From: Actinoplanes solisilvae
Lineage (GTDB): Bacteria > Actinomycetota > Actinomycetes > Mycobacteriales > Micromonosporaceae
Assembly: GCF_003999975.1 (NCBI RefSeq)
Contig: NZ_RJAC01000034.1
Coordinates: 1 to 64,000, forward strand
Length of the DNA: 64,000 nucleotides
Direction of reading: 5' to 3'
A program made the position numbers and the translations under genes. Positions within the stretch are counted from its first letter, which is position 1. Every line of letters begins with the position of its first letter. Shown here piece after piece: positions 34,203-42,200 of the stretch. The notes under the pieces are model-generated. The model was not told the origin of the DNA. It searched no databases and worked only from the letters and a program-made list of their open reading frames with translations.

Positions 34203-34230
34203 GACTCGAGCCGGCGGAGTGGCCGCGTCA

Positions 34231-35378
34231 TCGGGCCCGCGTGAAAGTGAGCGGGCCCAGATCCAGATGCATAACGCGCGCGAGCGTGCCGGGCTTGCCG
34301 CTGAAGACGACTCGGCCGCCGGTGAAGAGCAGATCACTGCGGAAGACGTACGGGTCGTCGGGATCGTCGGGCAGCAATGGTGCGCCGCGCAGGAGCGCGC
34401 ACCGGGCTGAGGAACCGCATCGTCAGACGGCCGCGACGGACCAGCACCTGGGCGCCGGCTCCGAGGAACAGCCGAGCCGGGTCCGTCCAGTACGCCGAGA
34501 GGCGGTACCGGCCGCAAAGGTCGGTCCACAGCTCCGGGTGGTGGGGCAGGTCGTCTCGGGGTGCCGGCGGTGGCAGCCCGAGCACCTGCCGCGCCGAGGC
34601 GGCCGCCTCGGGAGTGAGCCAGTGCAGGCCACCGGCGGCGCCGTTGGCCTGCGCGACGACCCCGACGCCGGCCGGGGGCACCAGGAACAACTGCGCGTCG
34701 AACCCGGGCAGCAAGCCGTCGTCCAGGTCGTGACGCAGCCGCTCCACGGCGTCCAGCGCGGTGATGTCGACCTCGACGTTGGCCTCGGTGTTGAGCAGGA
34801 ACCAGCACACCGGTTCGGACTGCGTGTCCACCGCGGCCAGTCCGCGACGGTAGAAGTCGTCCGCGTTGGCGAAGAACAGTGGGGAGTCGTAGCGGTAGAC
34901 AACCAGGCCCGGCACGGTGTGCGCATCCGGATAGTCGTCGACGTCGTGCATGCCGGCCAGGCCGGGAACCAGTCCCTCGACCGCGTCGTGCGGCCGGGCC
35001 ACCCGGGCCAGCGTCTCCGCCACCGACAACGCGACCGCGAGCAGCACGCCGTAGAGGATGTCGAACATCAGCACGCCGCCCATCGCCGCGAGCGCCAGCA
35101 CGAGTTCGCTGCGGCGGAAGCGGGCCAGCCGCCGGAAGCCCGCCACGTCGATCAGGCGGACCGCGGCGTAGACCACGAGCGCGCCGAGCGCCGCGGCGGG
35201 GGAACAGGACCAGCACAGCTACCGCTGCTGCTGACCGGGAAACCGCGGAACAGGCCGGCCAGGGTCGCGTACGCCAGCACCTGGGGCACGAGGTAGGCCG
35301 CCGCAGTCACCCCTGCCATGAGGTCGCCGCGCCACCACCGCCGGTACTGGCGCGCAAGGACGAACCCAGGCCGAATCA
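34231..35378 (-). pseudogene. Chimera: SulP transporter pieces joined to a serine-hydrolase tail
   Basis: Three scars on the minus strand. 35378-~35225: SulP start (RPGFVLARQYRRWWRGDLMA, GVTAAAYLVPQVLAYATLAG). Then most TM helices are missing. ~35176-34740: SulP end and STAS domain (LARFRRSELVLALAAMGGVL, YRYDSPLFFANADDFYRRGL, EVDITALDAVERL). ~34700-34231: C-terminus of a CubicO/beta-lactamase-like hydrolase (ELWTDLCGRYRLSAYWTDPA, then after a frameshift near 34415 DDPDDPYVFRSDLLFTGGRV and LARVMHLDLGPLTFTRAR). No complete product remains. Confidence 0.7.
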
Positions 35379-35475
35379 CCGTCCCAGCATGCCGCCGACC
35401 GGTCCACGACAGCAGGTCCGAAGTGCTCTGATCTGAGGTTCTCCGCGCCTTCAAGGACCTTCGACCCGCCGTTGC

Positions 35476-35913
35476 TCAGGGCCGGTGACGGGCCCGGCCG
35501 GCCAGCGACACGATCTTCACGGGGACGGCGATGAACGAACCGGCGATGGCGATGATCAGCAGGACGCGCGCCACCGTCGGCCACCACGATCCGGCGCCGA
35601 AGTCGAACGGGAAGACCTGCCACATCCGCACGAGCACGACGAGCCCGATCCCGGTCGTGACGAGACCACCGGCCGGCACCAGCCACGACGAGGGCCGGGC
35701 CAGGTAGACGAGGTTCGCGGCCAGCCCGACCGCCAACGAGACGTTGACGATCACCAGTACGCGCTCCGTCTCGCTCGTGAGGAAGGGGAGCGCCTCCCAG
35801 CCCGGTCCGACATTGATCAAGTAGAGCAGGACGGCGTTCACCGCGGCGGCGACGGCGTACCCGGTCCGTTGGGTTCCGACGGGCTTGTGGGTGGCGGTGT
35901 TGACGGTCATCAC
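35476..35913 (-). CDS. Four-helix membrane protein
   Basis: 145 residues; GTG 35913 or ATG 35910. Helices at VAAAVNAVLLYLINVGPGW, VLVIVNVSLAVGLAANLVYL, WLVPAGGLVTTGIGLVVLVR and VARVLLIIAIAGSFIAVPV. Common uncharacterised protein of actinobacterial stress clusters. Lies 68 bases downstream of the DUF1876 gene on the same strand and probably shares its transcript. Confidence 0.7.
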   Translation of the reverse strand: MMTVNTATHKPVGTQRTGYAVAAAVNAVLLYLINVGPGWEALPFLTSETERVLVIVNVSLAVGLAANLVYLARPSSWLVPAGGLVTTGIGLVVLVRMWQVFPFDFGAGSWWPTVARVLLIIAIAGSFIAVPVKIVSLAGRARHRP

Positions 35914-35981
35914 GTTTCCTCCGCTGGTGATGCGGCTGGGCGCGCCCCGGCGTACGACACCTGGCGCGCTCAGCCGGGCGG

Positions 35982-36257
35982 TCAGGAGGTCAGGTGCACT
36001 GGGCGGTGGGTGAACTGCTCGATGTCGCCCGTGGTGACGTCGAGCAGCTGGTAGGCCAGGTCGGCCAGGGCGCGTGCGGTGGCGAGCTCGTCGCCGATCT
36101 CGGGCACCTCGGTGTCGGCCGGGCGGCGGCGGGCCACTCCCGTGCCGCGCAGCGGGTTACGGGAATCGGTGTGCAACACCGCCACGGCCTGAGTCCGGCG
36201 CTCGTCCTCGTTCTCGTCGATGTTCACTTCGATCGTCCAGGTCCGGGTGTGAACCAT
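35982..36257 (-). CDS. DUF1876 (dsRBD-like) protein
   Basis: 91 residues from ATG 36257. RTWTIEVNIDENEDERRTQA, VAVLHTDSRNPLRGTGVARR and DVPEIGDELATARALADLAY match the DUF1876/dsRBD-like family. The family includes Rv1738, a hypoxia-induced DosR-regulon protein proposed to act in ribosome hibernation. A DosR-like box lies 60 bases upstream, in line with the same control. Confidence 0.87.
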   Translation of the reverse strand: MVHTRTWTIEVNIDENEDERRTQAVAVLHTDSRNPLRGTGVARRRPADTEVPEIGDELATARALADLAYQLLDVTTGDIEQFTHRPVHLTS

Positions 36258-36316
36258 GACGGCACCTCCGTTCGGTAGCGATGCTTCATCGCAGCCCCGG
36301 ACGGGTGGGACGGCCA

Positions 36317-36330
36317 GAGCCGAAGGTCCC
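36317..36330 (-). promoter_or_regulatory. DosR/DevR-like box in DUF1876/Usp divergent promoter
   Basis: Minus strand GGGACCTTCGGCTC, 12 of 14 to GGGACTTTCGGCCC. It lies 60 bases before DUF1876 and 113 before the truncated Usp gene on the plus strand. Confidence 0.5.
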
Positions 36331-36442
36331 GCCAAGCCGGTTCATAGCCCCCTACACCGTGCCAACGCCCCGGGAACACGCTGATGGCAGACGCGCCGGG
36401 GGACACGGCGGCCGTGCTGCCCGCCGAGAGAGGAGTGCGGTC

Positions 36443-36575
36443 ATGAACAGGCCCGTAGTGGTCGGGATCGACGGTTCTGAACGAGGTCTGACCGCGGTGC
36501 GGCTCGCGGCCGCCGAGGCGGCCCGGCGTCACCGTGGGCTGCGTATCGTGCACGCGTTGATCTGGTCACCTCGAC
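36443..36575 (+). pseudogene. Universal stress protein stub
   Basis: Starts normally with RBS AGAGGAG and NRPVVVGIDGSERGLTAVRL, AAAEAARRHRGLRIVHALIW, then breaks near 36570, where the reversed start of an ABC-2 permease gene takes over. The nucleotide-binding loop and second domain are gone. A deletion or inversion scar. Confidence 0.75.
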
Positions 36576-36866
36576 CGCCACGGCCGCGTCCTGGCGGGCG
36601 AGAGTTGTGCGAGCGGCGTTGGCGGTGAACAGTTCGGAGCCGTCGAGCAGCACGGTGGCGCCGCCGGGCCCGGCGAGGACGGCGACGGGCACGACGCCGT
36701 CGCGCCGAGCCCGAACCGCTTCGGCGCGGCCCTCGCCGGGCGCGACGTCAAAGCTGGCCGCATATCCGAAGACCACGAGCAGCAGCAGAGGCAGCACGAC
36801 CATCATGGCCAGGGTGCGACGGTCCCGGCGCATCTGCCGGAACTCCTTCACGATCATCGCCCTCAT
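36575..36866 (-). pseudogene. ABC-2 type permease N-terminal stub
   Basis: MRAMIVKEFRQMRRDRRTLA, MMVVLPLLLLVVFGYAASFD (first TM helix) and VPVAVLAGPGGATVLLDGSE are the N-terminus and first extracytoplasmic stretch of an ABC-2 permease (NodJ/YhhJ-like). The remaining five helices are missing; downstream sequence is the Usp stub in antisense. Start ATG 36866 or 36857. Confidence 0.7.
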
Positions 36867-36911
36867 GGGGCTCGAACCATGCCCGACCGCTGATCATTTG
36901 CTCCCCCGGCC

Positions 36912-37382
36912 TTACCGTGGTGCCACCCGGAAGACCGGGTAGTCGGCGGCGATCCGTTCGAACTCGACGAGCGGGGCCCGTCGGTCGACCGGTACGTGTG
37001 CGCGTGCGCCGGGCGCGACGGCCAGATATTGCCGCAGAATGGGGGCGCGTTCGGCCGGGTCAACCTCGACCAGCCGGACCGGCCGGCGGCGGCCGTGGCG
37101 CAGCACCGCCTCGCCGTCGGCCGCTCGCACGTTGGCCACCCAGTTCGCCCCGTTGCCGAGCATCGAGACGAGATAGCGTTCACCCCGGTATCGCGCGATC
37201 ACCAGGGGGCAGGCGACGGTGTGGCCGCTGCGACGGCCGGTCACCTCGAGGGTCACCCAGTCCGGCGGTGCGAAGATCGCCCGGCCGAACTGGAACGCCG
37301 ACAGCCGGTTGAGCGTACGGGCCAGTCGCGTCGGGCGGCCGCCGCGATACATTCGGCGGCGCATCGCCTCGGTAATGATCAT
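36912..37382 (-). CDS. F420-dependent nitroreductase-family protein
   Basis: 156 residues. DDN-family split barrel: DWVTLEVTGRRSGHTVACPL, VIARYRGERYLVSMLGNGAN, WVANVRAADGEAVLRHGRRR. It has the G-R-x-SG and NWVxN motifs used for F420 phosphate and substrate contacts. Second copy of this family in the window. The neighbouring flavodoxin-like gene upstream on the same strand suggests a shared redox role. Confidence 0.87.
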   Translation of the reverse strand: MIITEAMRRRMYRGGRPTRLARTLNRLSAFQFGRAIFAPPDWVTLEVTGRRSGHTVACPLVIARYRGERYLVSMLGNGANWVANVRAADGEAVLRHGRRRPVRLVEVDPAERAPILRQYLAVAPGARAHVPVDRRAPLVEFERIAADYPVFRVAPR

Positions 37383-37478
37383 GCCTGCCTCCGGTGCTCT
37401 CGCACGATGACTCTCGCGGTTGCCCGCAGCGTCCCGCTCGTAGCGGCGGCACGGCAGAGCCTCGGGTCCCGGGCATGC

Positions 37479-37492
37479 CGGCCGAAGGGCCT
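37479..37492 (-). promoter_or_regulatory. Possible DosR/DevR-like box upstream of F420 gene
   Basis: Minus strand AGGCCCTTCGGCCG, 10 of 14 to GGGACTTTCGGCCC, about 97 bases before the start at 37382. Confidence 0.3.
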
Positions 37493-37511
37493 GCGGTGAC
37501 GCGGACTCCGC

Positions 37512-38021
37512 TCAAGCGGGCGAGGACGCGCGGATCTGCGCCGCCACGTCGCGCGCCCACCCCCGCACACGCAGGGGATTGCGGAAGTCGCCGGCCCGGC
37601 CCGTACGGGCCATCCGCCGGGCGAGGAAACCGAGCCAGCCCCGGGCCTCCGCGGTCATCCGGCCGCCGAACGTGACATGCTCACGCGCACCGAGCTCGTG
37701 CAGGGCCTCCTCAGCGTGGTGGCCGGGCGGAAGCGGACCGTCGTCGGCCGAGGTGTCCAGAGGCCCGCTGCTGAAGAGCCAGACGGGTTTGCCGGCGAAG
37801 TCGCTCGCGTGTCGGCGCACGAATCGGCGGACGTCCGGATGCCAGCCCGCCGCGTAGACGGCCGAGCCCAGAACGAGAGCCTCGTAACGACCGGCGCCCG
37901 AGACGTCGGCGGCTGCCGACAGCCGCACCTCGAACCCGGCGTCACGCAACTCCTCCGCGATCCAGCCCGCCAGTTCCGCGGTGCCGCCTCCCGTGCTCCC
38001 GCAGGCGACCAGAACCACCAC
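37512..38021 (-). CDS. Flavodoxin-domain protein
   Basis: 169 residues with GTG start near 38021 (upstream GGAGG). FMN-binding P-loop VLVACGSTGGGTAELAGWIA, YEALVLGSAVYAAGWHPDVR, PVWLFSSGPLDTSADDGPLP and a C-terminal helix with RMARTGRAGDFRNP. Matches the HemG-like/flavodoxin_5 family of actinomycetes, likely electron transfer or redox protection. A near-palindromic DosR-like box sits 55 bases upstream. Confidence 0.82.
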   Translation of the reverse strand: MVVLVACGSTGGGTAELAGWIAEELRDAGFEVRLSAAADVSGAGRYEALVLGSAVYAAGWHPDVRRFVRRHASDFAGKPVWLFSSGPLDTSADDGPLPPGHHAEEALHELGAREHVTFGGRMTAEARGWLGFLARRMARTGRAGDFRNPLRVRGWARDVAAQIRASSPA

Positions 38022-38075
38022 GACGCACCTCCAAGCTCCGGCTTCCACGGTGTTCTCACCCGGGTGTCAGCGGTA

Positions 38076-38089
38076 GGGACCAAAGTCCG
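38076..38089. promoter_or_regulatory. Palindromic DosR-like box
   Basis: GGGACCAAAGTCCG matches the palindromic DosR core GGGACTWWAGTCCC at 12 of 14 positions, 55 bases upstream of the flavodoxin start. The rest of 38090-38390 holds a second dyad (GGTCCT-GAT-AGGACT near 38224) and no gene. Confidence 0.5.
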
Positions 38090-38390
38090 GAGAATTCGAC
38101 TGAGCGGAAGCGTGGTGACGCTGCGAAACGCCCGTCGGTAATCCTGGGTGATGACGCCCGGGAGCGGCCGTGACACAACGTTTCCGGCCTTCCGCGGTTT
38201 CGCGTCATTCGCAATCCTTAACGGTCCTGATAGGACTGAGAGCCCTGCCCGCCGCCTCGACGCGGAGCAATTATCGCACTGAGGGCCGACGCGGTTCCGC
38301 CTCCGGCGAGACGGCGTTTTCGAGCTTCCGGCAGGACGACGTCCACCGAGCGCCCACCGTGATCGCCCGATCTCCGGAAAGGAGTCAGAC

Positions 38391-38693
38391 ATGGCTGAAC
38401 ACTTCGATCCCAACATTCCGCCGAAGGCCGACACCGATCCCTGCATCGAGGGCGACTTCACCGGGCCGGTCGTCGTTCTCGAGAAGCCGGCACTCGGCCA
38501 AGGCAACCTGGTCATCGACCGGACGAAGCCGTTCGACATCAAGGTCGGCTGGCGTATGTTCGGCAACCTGGTTCCACTGTGGCTCACCGCGATGTCGCGT
38601 CATCAGCACCACTCGGAGCTACGACGTCTCGGATCCGTCGAAGGCCCGATCATCAAGGTCGAGGAGCCGCAGACCGCGGCCCTTCCGGCCTGA
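38391..38693 (+). CDS. Uncharacterised 100-residue protein, C-terminus probably frameshifted
   Basis: MAEHFDPNIPPKADTDPCIE, PALGQGNLVIDRTKPFDIKV and WRMFGNLVPLWLTAMS read as a natural, conserved-looking protein preceded by GAAAGGAG. The following stretch RHQHHSELRRLGSVEG has lower quality, and VISTTRSYDVSD is found in the next frame, so a double shift may exist near 38600. I do not recognise the family; it may be an actinobacterial small soluble protein with a dimer-forming strand. Downstream are GerMN and alcohol dehydrogenase genes on the same strand. Confidence 0.5.
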   Translation: MAEHFDPNIPPKADTDPCIEGDFTGPVVVLEKPALGQGNLVIDRTKPFDIKVGWRMFGNLVPLWLTAMSRHQHHSELRRLGSVEGPIIKVEEPQTAALPA

Positions 38694-38873
38694 CAACCGA
38701 TCGATCGCCCGTCCGGGACCGCCCCTGACGGGCGCCATCATCCGCAGCGCCGTCGCCGGTGACAGCGGGCCCGTTCGCACAGGCCGTACGTCCCTGCCGC
38801 CGCAGCCCCGCCCTTCGTAGCGTCGAGAACATGGGGAGGTCTGCACTCCCCCGGGCGAAATGGAGGCACAACG

Positions 38874-40040
38874 ATGTTGTACGGAACGAGACATCGCCGC
38901 TTCGCCATAATCGCCGGCGCTTTCCTGGCCGTCCTGCTGGCTCTCGGTGGCGTCTGGCTGTTCACGCGCGACAGCGGCCCGGATGACGTGACGGTGTCTC
39001 CGGGCGCGCCGCCGGCTTCGAGCGACGTGGAACCCTCGGTCGAGCCGAGCAGCCCGTCGGCGCCCAAGCCCGCGACGATGACCGTCACGATTTTCTTCCA
39101 CCGCGGGCGCGACGCCGACCCGGCCAAGGTGGTAGCCGTACGACGCATCGTGCCGCGCACGTCCAAGGTCGGCACGGCCTCGTTGAAGCAGTTGCTCGCC
39201 GGCCCGACGAAGGCGGAGCGCCAGTCCGGCTACTGGTCGTTCTTCTCGCCCGCGACTGCGGGCAAGCTGCAGAGCCTGCGAATCGACGACGGTGTCGCCC
39301 GCGCCGACTTCCGGGACCTGCGCACGATCATCCCGAACGCGAGTTCCAGCAGCGGCAGCATCGCCCTGCTGGCCGAGCTCGACCACACGCTCAAGCAGTT
39401 CCGCACGGTTCGCACGACCGTCTACTCGTTCAACGGTGACGTCGCGGCGTTCTACGAGTGGCTGCAGCGCGAGGTGCCGGTGGTCACGATGCCCGGGCTC
39501 GGCGAGGCCCGTCGCGTCGCGCAGGACTTCCTGCACCGGATCGTCGGCATGCCCGAGCCGGTGTACGTCTCGGCCCGCTGGCGCAGCGACTTCATCGCCA
39601 CCGTCGACTTCCGCTCCCGGATCAGCGGGGCCGGATCGATCAAAGGCCCGATCACCACGGTGACGCTGGGCAAGGGGAGCAAGACCTTCTCGGTGCTCGA
39701 CGTTCGCACGAGCACCATCCAGGTGGACCGGCCCGCCGCGGCGATCTCGCCGACCGCCTTGCAGGTCGTCACGTCGCCCCTGCAGCTCTCCGGCTCGGCG
39801 CTGGCCTTCGAGGGCAACGTAGCCGTGCGTGTGCTGCAGACGAGCGGCGGCGTCCGTCAGCTGGGCTCCGGAACTGTCACCGGCGGCGGCGACGTCATGC
39901 GGCCGTTCAGCGGATCGGTGGAGTTCCGGCGTCCGAGCGCCGACCTCGGCTGGGTGATCTTCGTCGAGCACTCCGCCATCAACGGAGCCGTCACCAAGGC
40001 CACCGCCGTCCGAGTGGCTTTCCACACCATCGAGAGCTGA
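38874..40040 (+). CDS. GerMN and Gmad2 domain membrane-anchored protein
   Basis: 388 residues. N-terminal anchor (RFAIIAGAFLAVLLALGGVWLF, residues ~9-30), Pro/Ser linker, GerMN domain (VTIFFHRGRDADPAKVVAVR, LKQLLAGPTKAERQSGYWSF, DDGVARADFRDLRTIIPNAS) and a C-terminal Gmad2 Ig-like domain (LQVVTSPLQLSGSALAFEGN, SVEFRRPSADLGWVIFVEHS). Family members are surface proteins of spore/cell-envelope function. Preceded by GAGGTCTG...GGAGGC; followed 18 bases later by the alcohol dehydrogenase gene. Confidence 0.82.
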   Translation: MLYGTRHRRFAIIAGAFLAVLLALGGVWLFTRDSGPDDVTVSPGAPPASSDVEPSVEPSSPSAPKPATMTVTIFFHRGRDADPAKVVAVRRIVPRTSKVGTASLKQLLAGPTKAERQSGYWSFFSPATAGKLQSLRIDDGVARADFRDLRTIIPNASSSSGSIALLAELDHTLKQFRTVRTTVYSFNGDVAAFYEWLQREVPVVTMPGLGEARRVAQDFLHRIVGMPEPVYVSARWRSDFIATVDFRSRISGAGSIKGPITTVTLGKGSKTFSVLDVRTSTIQVDRPAAAISPTALQVVTSPLQLSGSALAFEGNVAVRVLQTSGGVRQLGSGTVTGGGDVMRPFSGSVEFRRPSADLGWVIFVEHSAINGAVTKATAVRVAFHTIES

Positions 40041-40058
40041 GTCCACGAGGAGAACATC

Positions 40059-41066
40059 ATGTACGGCTGGCAGGTGGCTGCTCCGGGTCGCGACGTTCGG
40101 CGGGCCCTTCGCCGGACACCCATGTTCGTGCCCCGCCCCGGGCCGGGCGAACTTCTGGTCGTGGTCGACGCGTGTGGTGTCTGTCGCACCGACCTGCACG
40201 TCGCCTCCGGTGAACTGCCACCGCGCCGGCCGTCCGTGGTGCCCGGGCACGAGATCGTGGGCCACGTGCTCGAGCCGGGAGCGGGCGCCGAGGGCTTCCG
40301 TCCGGGCGACCGCGTCGGGATCGCCTGGCTGCGCGAGACCTGCGGACGGTGCCGTTTCTGCCTGCGGGGCGACGAGAACCTGTGCCCTGACTCGCGGTAC
40401 ACCGGCTGGGACGCCGACGGCGGGTACGCCGACTGTACGACAGTTCGCGCCGACTTCGCATACGTCCTGCCCGACGGCTACGACGACGCCGAGCTGGCGC
40501 CGCTGCTGTGCGCGGGCATCATCGGTTACCGGGCGCTGCGCCGGACGGAGTTGCCGCCCGGCGGGCGCCTGGGCATCTACGGCTTCGGCGCCTCGGCCCA
40601 CCTGACCGCCCAGATCGCGATCGCCGAGGGGGCCACCGTGCACGTTCTGACCCGGTCGGAGCAGGCCAGGAAGCTGGCGCTCGAGCTCGGCGCCGCGTCG
40701 GCCGGCGAGGCCTACGACGCACCGCCCGAACCGCTGGACGCGGCGGTGCTCTTCGCACCGGTCGGCGACCTGGTGCCGGTCGCGCTGCGGGCCCTCGACC
40801 GCGGCGGCACGCTCGCCGTGGCCGGCATCTACCTGACCGACATCCCGTCCCTGGAGTACGAACGTGACCTCTTCCAGGAACGCACCGTCCGCAGCGTCAC
40901 CGCGAACACCCGGGCCGACGGCCGTGAACTGCTCGCCTTCGCCGCGAAGCACCGGCTGACCGTGGCGACCACCCCGTATCCGATGTCGCGGGCCGCCGAC
41001 GCGCTCGTCGATCTCGCCGCCGACCGGGTCAACGGCGCCGCTGTACTCCTGCCCAAGACATCATGA
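40059..41066 (+). CDS. Zinc-dependent alcohol dehydrogenase (class I-like MDR)
   Basis: 335 residues. Catalytic Zn ligands Cys in VVVDACGVCRTDLHVA, His-Glu in VVPGHEIVGHV, and later Cys; structural Zn loop TCGRCRFCLRGDENLCPDSR (four Cys). NAD-binding GIYGFGASAHLTAQIAIAEG (GxGxxA variant). Similar to AdhP/zinc ADHs of dormancy loci that remove aldehydes or regenerate NAD+ under low oxygen. RBS GAGGAG; same strand and close to the GerMN gene. Confidence 0.9.
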   Translation: MYGWQVAAPGRDVRRALRRTPMFVPRPGPGELLVVVDACGVCRTDLHVASGELPPRRPSVVPGHEIVGHVLEPGAGAEGFRPGDRVGIAWLRETCGRCRFCLRGDENLCPDSRYTGWDADGGYADCTTVRADFAYVLPDGYDDAELAPLLCAGIIGYRALRRTELPPGGRLGIYGFGASAHLTAQIAIAEGATVHVLTRSEQARKLALELGAASAGEAYDAPPEPLDAAVLFAPVGDLVPVALRALDRGGTLAVAGIYLTDIPSLEYERDLFQERTVRSVTANTRADGRELLAFAAKHRLTVATTPYPMSRAADALVDLAADRVNGAAVLLPKTS

Positions 41067-41089
41067 ACTCCGGCGGTCGTTGTCGCCGA

Positions 41090-41104
41090 GGACCGGAGAG
41101 GTCC
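41090..41104. promoter_or_regulatory. Short dyad upstream of DUF2202 gene
   Basis: GGACC-GGAGA-GGTCC is a perfect 5-bp dyad about 122 bases upstream of ATG 41227. It resembles a spaced DosR half-site pair read on the minus strand (GGGACC...GGTCC) but with different spacing. Confidence 0.3.
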
Positions 41105-41226
41105 CTTCCACGAGTTCGGCGGTCCATCCGGCGGCAGCCGATTTCTCCATGCGGTCTGCACACCGGTTGCACCCCGCCGCCATGCCGGCGAGCCACCGTG
41201 AAGGTGTCAGAAGGAAGGGAGGAGTC

Positions 41227-41907
41227 ATGAAGACCATCACTCGCCGTGCGGCCACCCTGATGGCGGCCGGTGCGCTCGGCCTGGGCGGACTGGCTGTCAC
41301 AGCTCCGGCGCTGGCCGGCAACGGCCCGTTCGGGCCCGGCCCGTCCAGCACGTCGACCACCGATCCAGCCGGCCACGGCATGGGCCCGGGTTACGGCATG
41401 GGCTCCGGATACGGCACGGGCATCGGGGATGGCGTCTGCAACCGCCTGCCGGTCACCGCGCAGCAGGGCACGCTGACCCCCGCGCAGAAGACCACGCTGG
41501 CGTCCATGGCCCAGGAGGAGAAGCTCGCGCATGACCTGTACGCGGCGTTCGCCGCCCGCTACGACGCGGTCGTCTTCGACCACATCGCGGCCGCCGAGAC
41601 CCAGCACCTGCGCGTCGTCCAGACGCTGCTGCAGCGCTACGGCGTGCACGACTCCACCGCCGGGCAACCGGCCGGCACGTTCACCGACCAAGCCGTGCAG
41701 TCCACCTACGACAAGCTGCTGGAGCAGGGCGAGAACAGCCGGTCCGCCGCCCTGGCCGCCGGGCAGCAGGTGGAACGTGACGACATCGCCGCCCTGAAGG
41801 CTGCCGACGCCGGGCTGACCGCGCCCGATGTCAAGCAGGTCTACGCCAACCTGCTCGCCGCCTCGCAGCGACACCTGGCCACTTTCACCCGCTGGGCGAC
41901 CCGGTGA
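41227..41907 (+). CDS. Secreted DUF2202 (ferritin-like) protein
   Basis: 226 residues from ATG 41227 after GAAGGAAGGGAGGAG. Signal peptide TLMAAGALGLGGLAVTAPAL (AxA cut), a Gly/Met-rich spacer (GHGMGPGYGMGSGYG), then DUF2202: LASMAQEEKLAHDLYAAFAA, DHIAAAETQHLRVVQTLLQR, YDKLLEQGENSRSAALAAGQ, ASQRHLATFTRWATR. The EExxxH and ExxH helices resemble a ferritin-like di-metal site, facing the outside. Possibly metal handling or oxidative protection. Ends before a strong terminator. Confidence 0.83.
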   Translation: MKTITRRAATLMAAGALGLGGLAVTAPALAGNGPFGPGPSSTSTTDPAGHGMGPGYGMGSGYGTGIGDGVCNRLPVTAQQGTLTPAQKTTLASMAQEEKLAHDLYAAFAARYDAVVFDHIAAAETQHLRVVQTLLQRYGVHDSTAGQPAGTFTDQAVQSTYDKLLEQGENSRSAALAAGQQVERDDIAALKAADAGLTAPDVKQVYANLLAASQRHLATFTRWATR

Positions 41908-41912
41908 CCGCA

Positions 41913-41946
41913 CCCGTGGCCGGGCGGCTCGCTGCCCGGCCACGGG
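41913..41946 (+). terminator. Strong hairpin terminator after DUF2202 gene
   Basis: CCCGTGGCCGGGC and GCCCGGCCACGGG form a perfect 13-bp stem with an 8-base loop, 6 bases after the stop. Confidence 0.8.
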
Positions 41947-41954
41947 CCGGGGTC

Positions 41955-42120
41955 TCATCTGCCGGCCGGGTCGCCGGTCTCGGCGGGGAGGCCGCGGCTG
42001 CTTCGCAGGCTCCAAATGATCGACACGGCGATCGTCAGAATGATCACGGCCAGGGTCACGGGTCTCGCTCAGGACCAGCTTGACGCCGGCGAACGCGAGC
42101 AGCACCGCCAAGGGCGCCTG
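41955..42120 (-). pseudogene. TerC-family C-terminal scrap
   Basis: Minus strand reads APLAVLLAFAGVKLVLSE, then after a shift near 42060 VTLAVIILTIAVSIIWSLRS and SRGLPAETGDPAGR, stop at 41955. This is the last helices of a TerC-like membrane protein (LLxFxGxKLVL). Most of the gene is deleted. It forms the left edge of the defence operon. Confidence 0.6.
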
Positions 42121-42187
42121 TCTCGTTGATCGAGCGTGCCTCCCAAACATTGGACATTCGGAGCTGACTGGACGGCATCGGTCAATG

Positions 42188-42193
42188 CATAAT
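42188..42193 (+). promoter_or_regulatory. Promoter -10 for a leaderless defence operon
   Basis: CATAAT, with candidate -35 CTGACT about 18 bases upstream (from 42164). The expected transcription start falls at about 42200-42201, the ATG itself, and no Shine-Dalgarno is present. This predicts a leaderless mRNA for the 42201 gene. Confidence 0.45.
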
Positions 42194-42200
42194 CGTTGCC

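Noticed and set aside
38619..40952. 777-codon minus-strand frame
   Set aside because: Covers the GerMN and alcohol dehydrogenase genes in antisense; no domain features.
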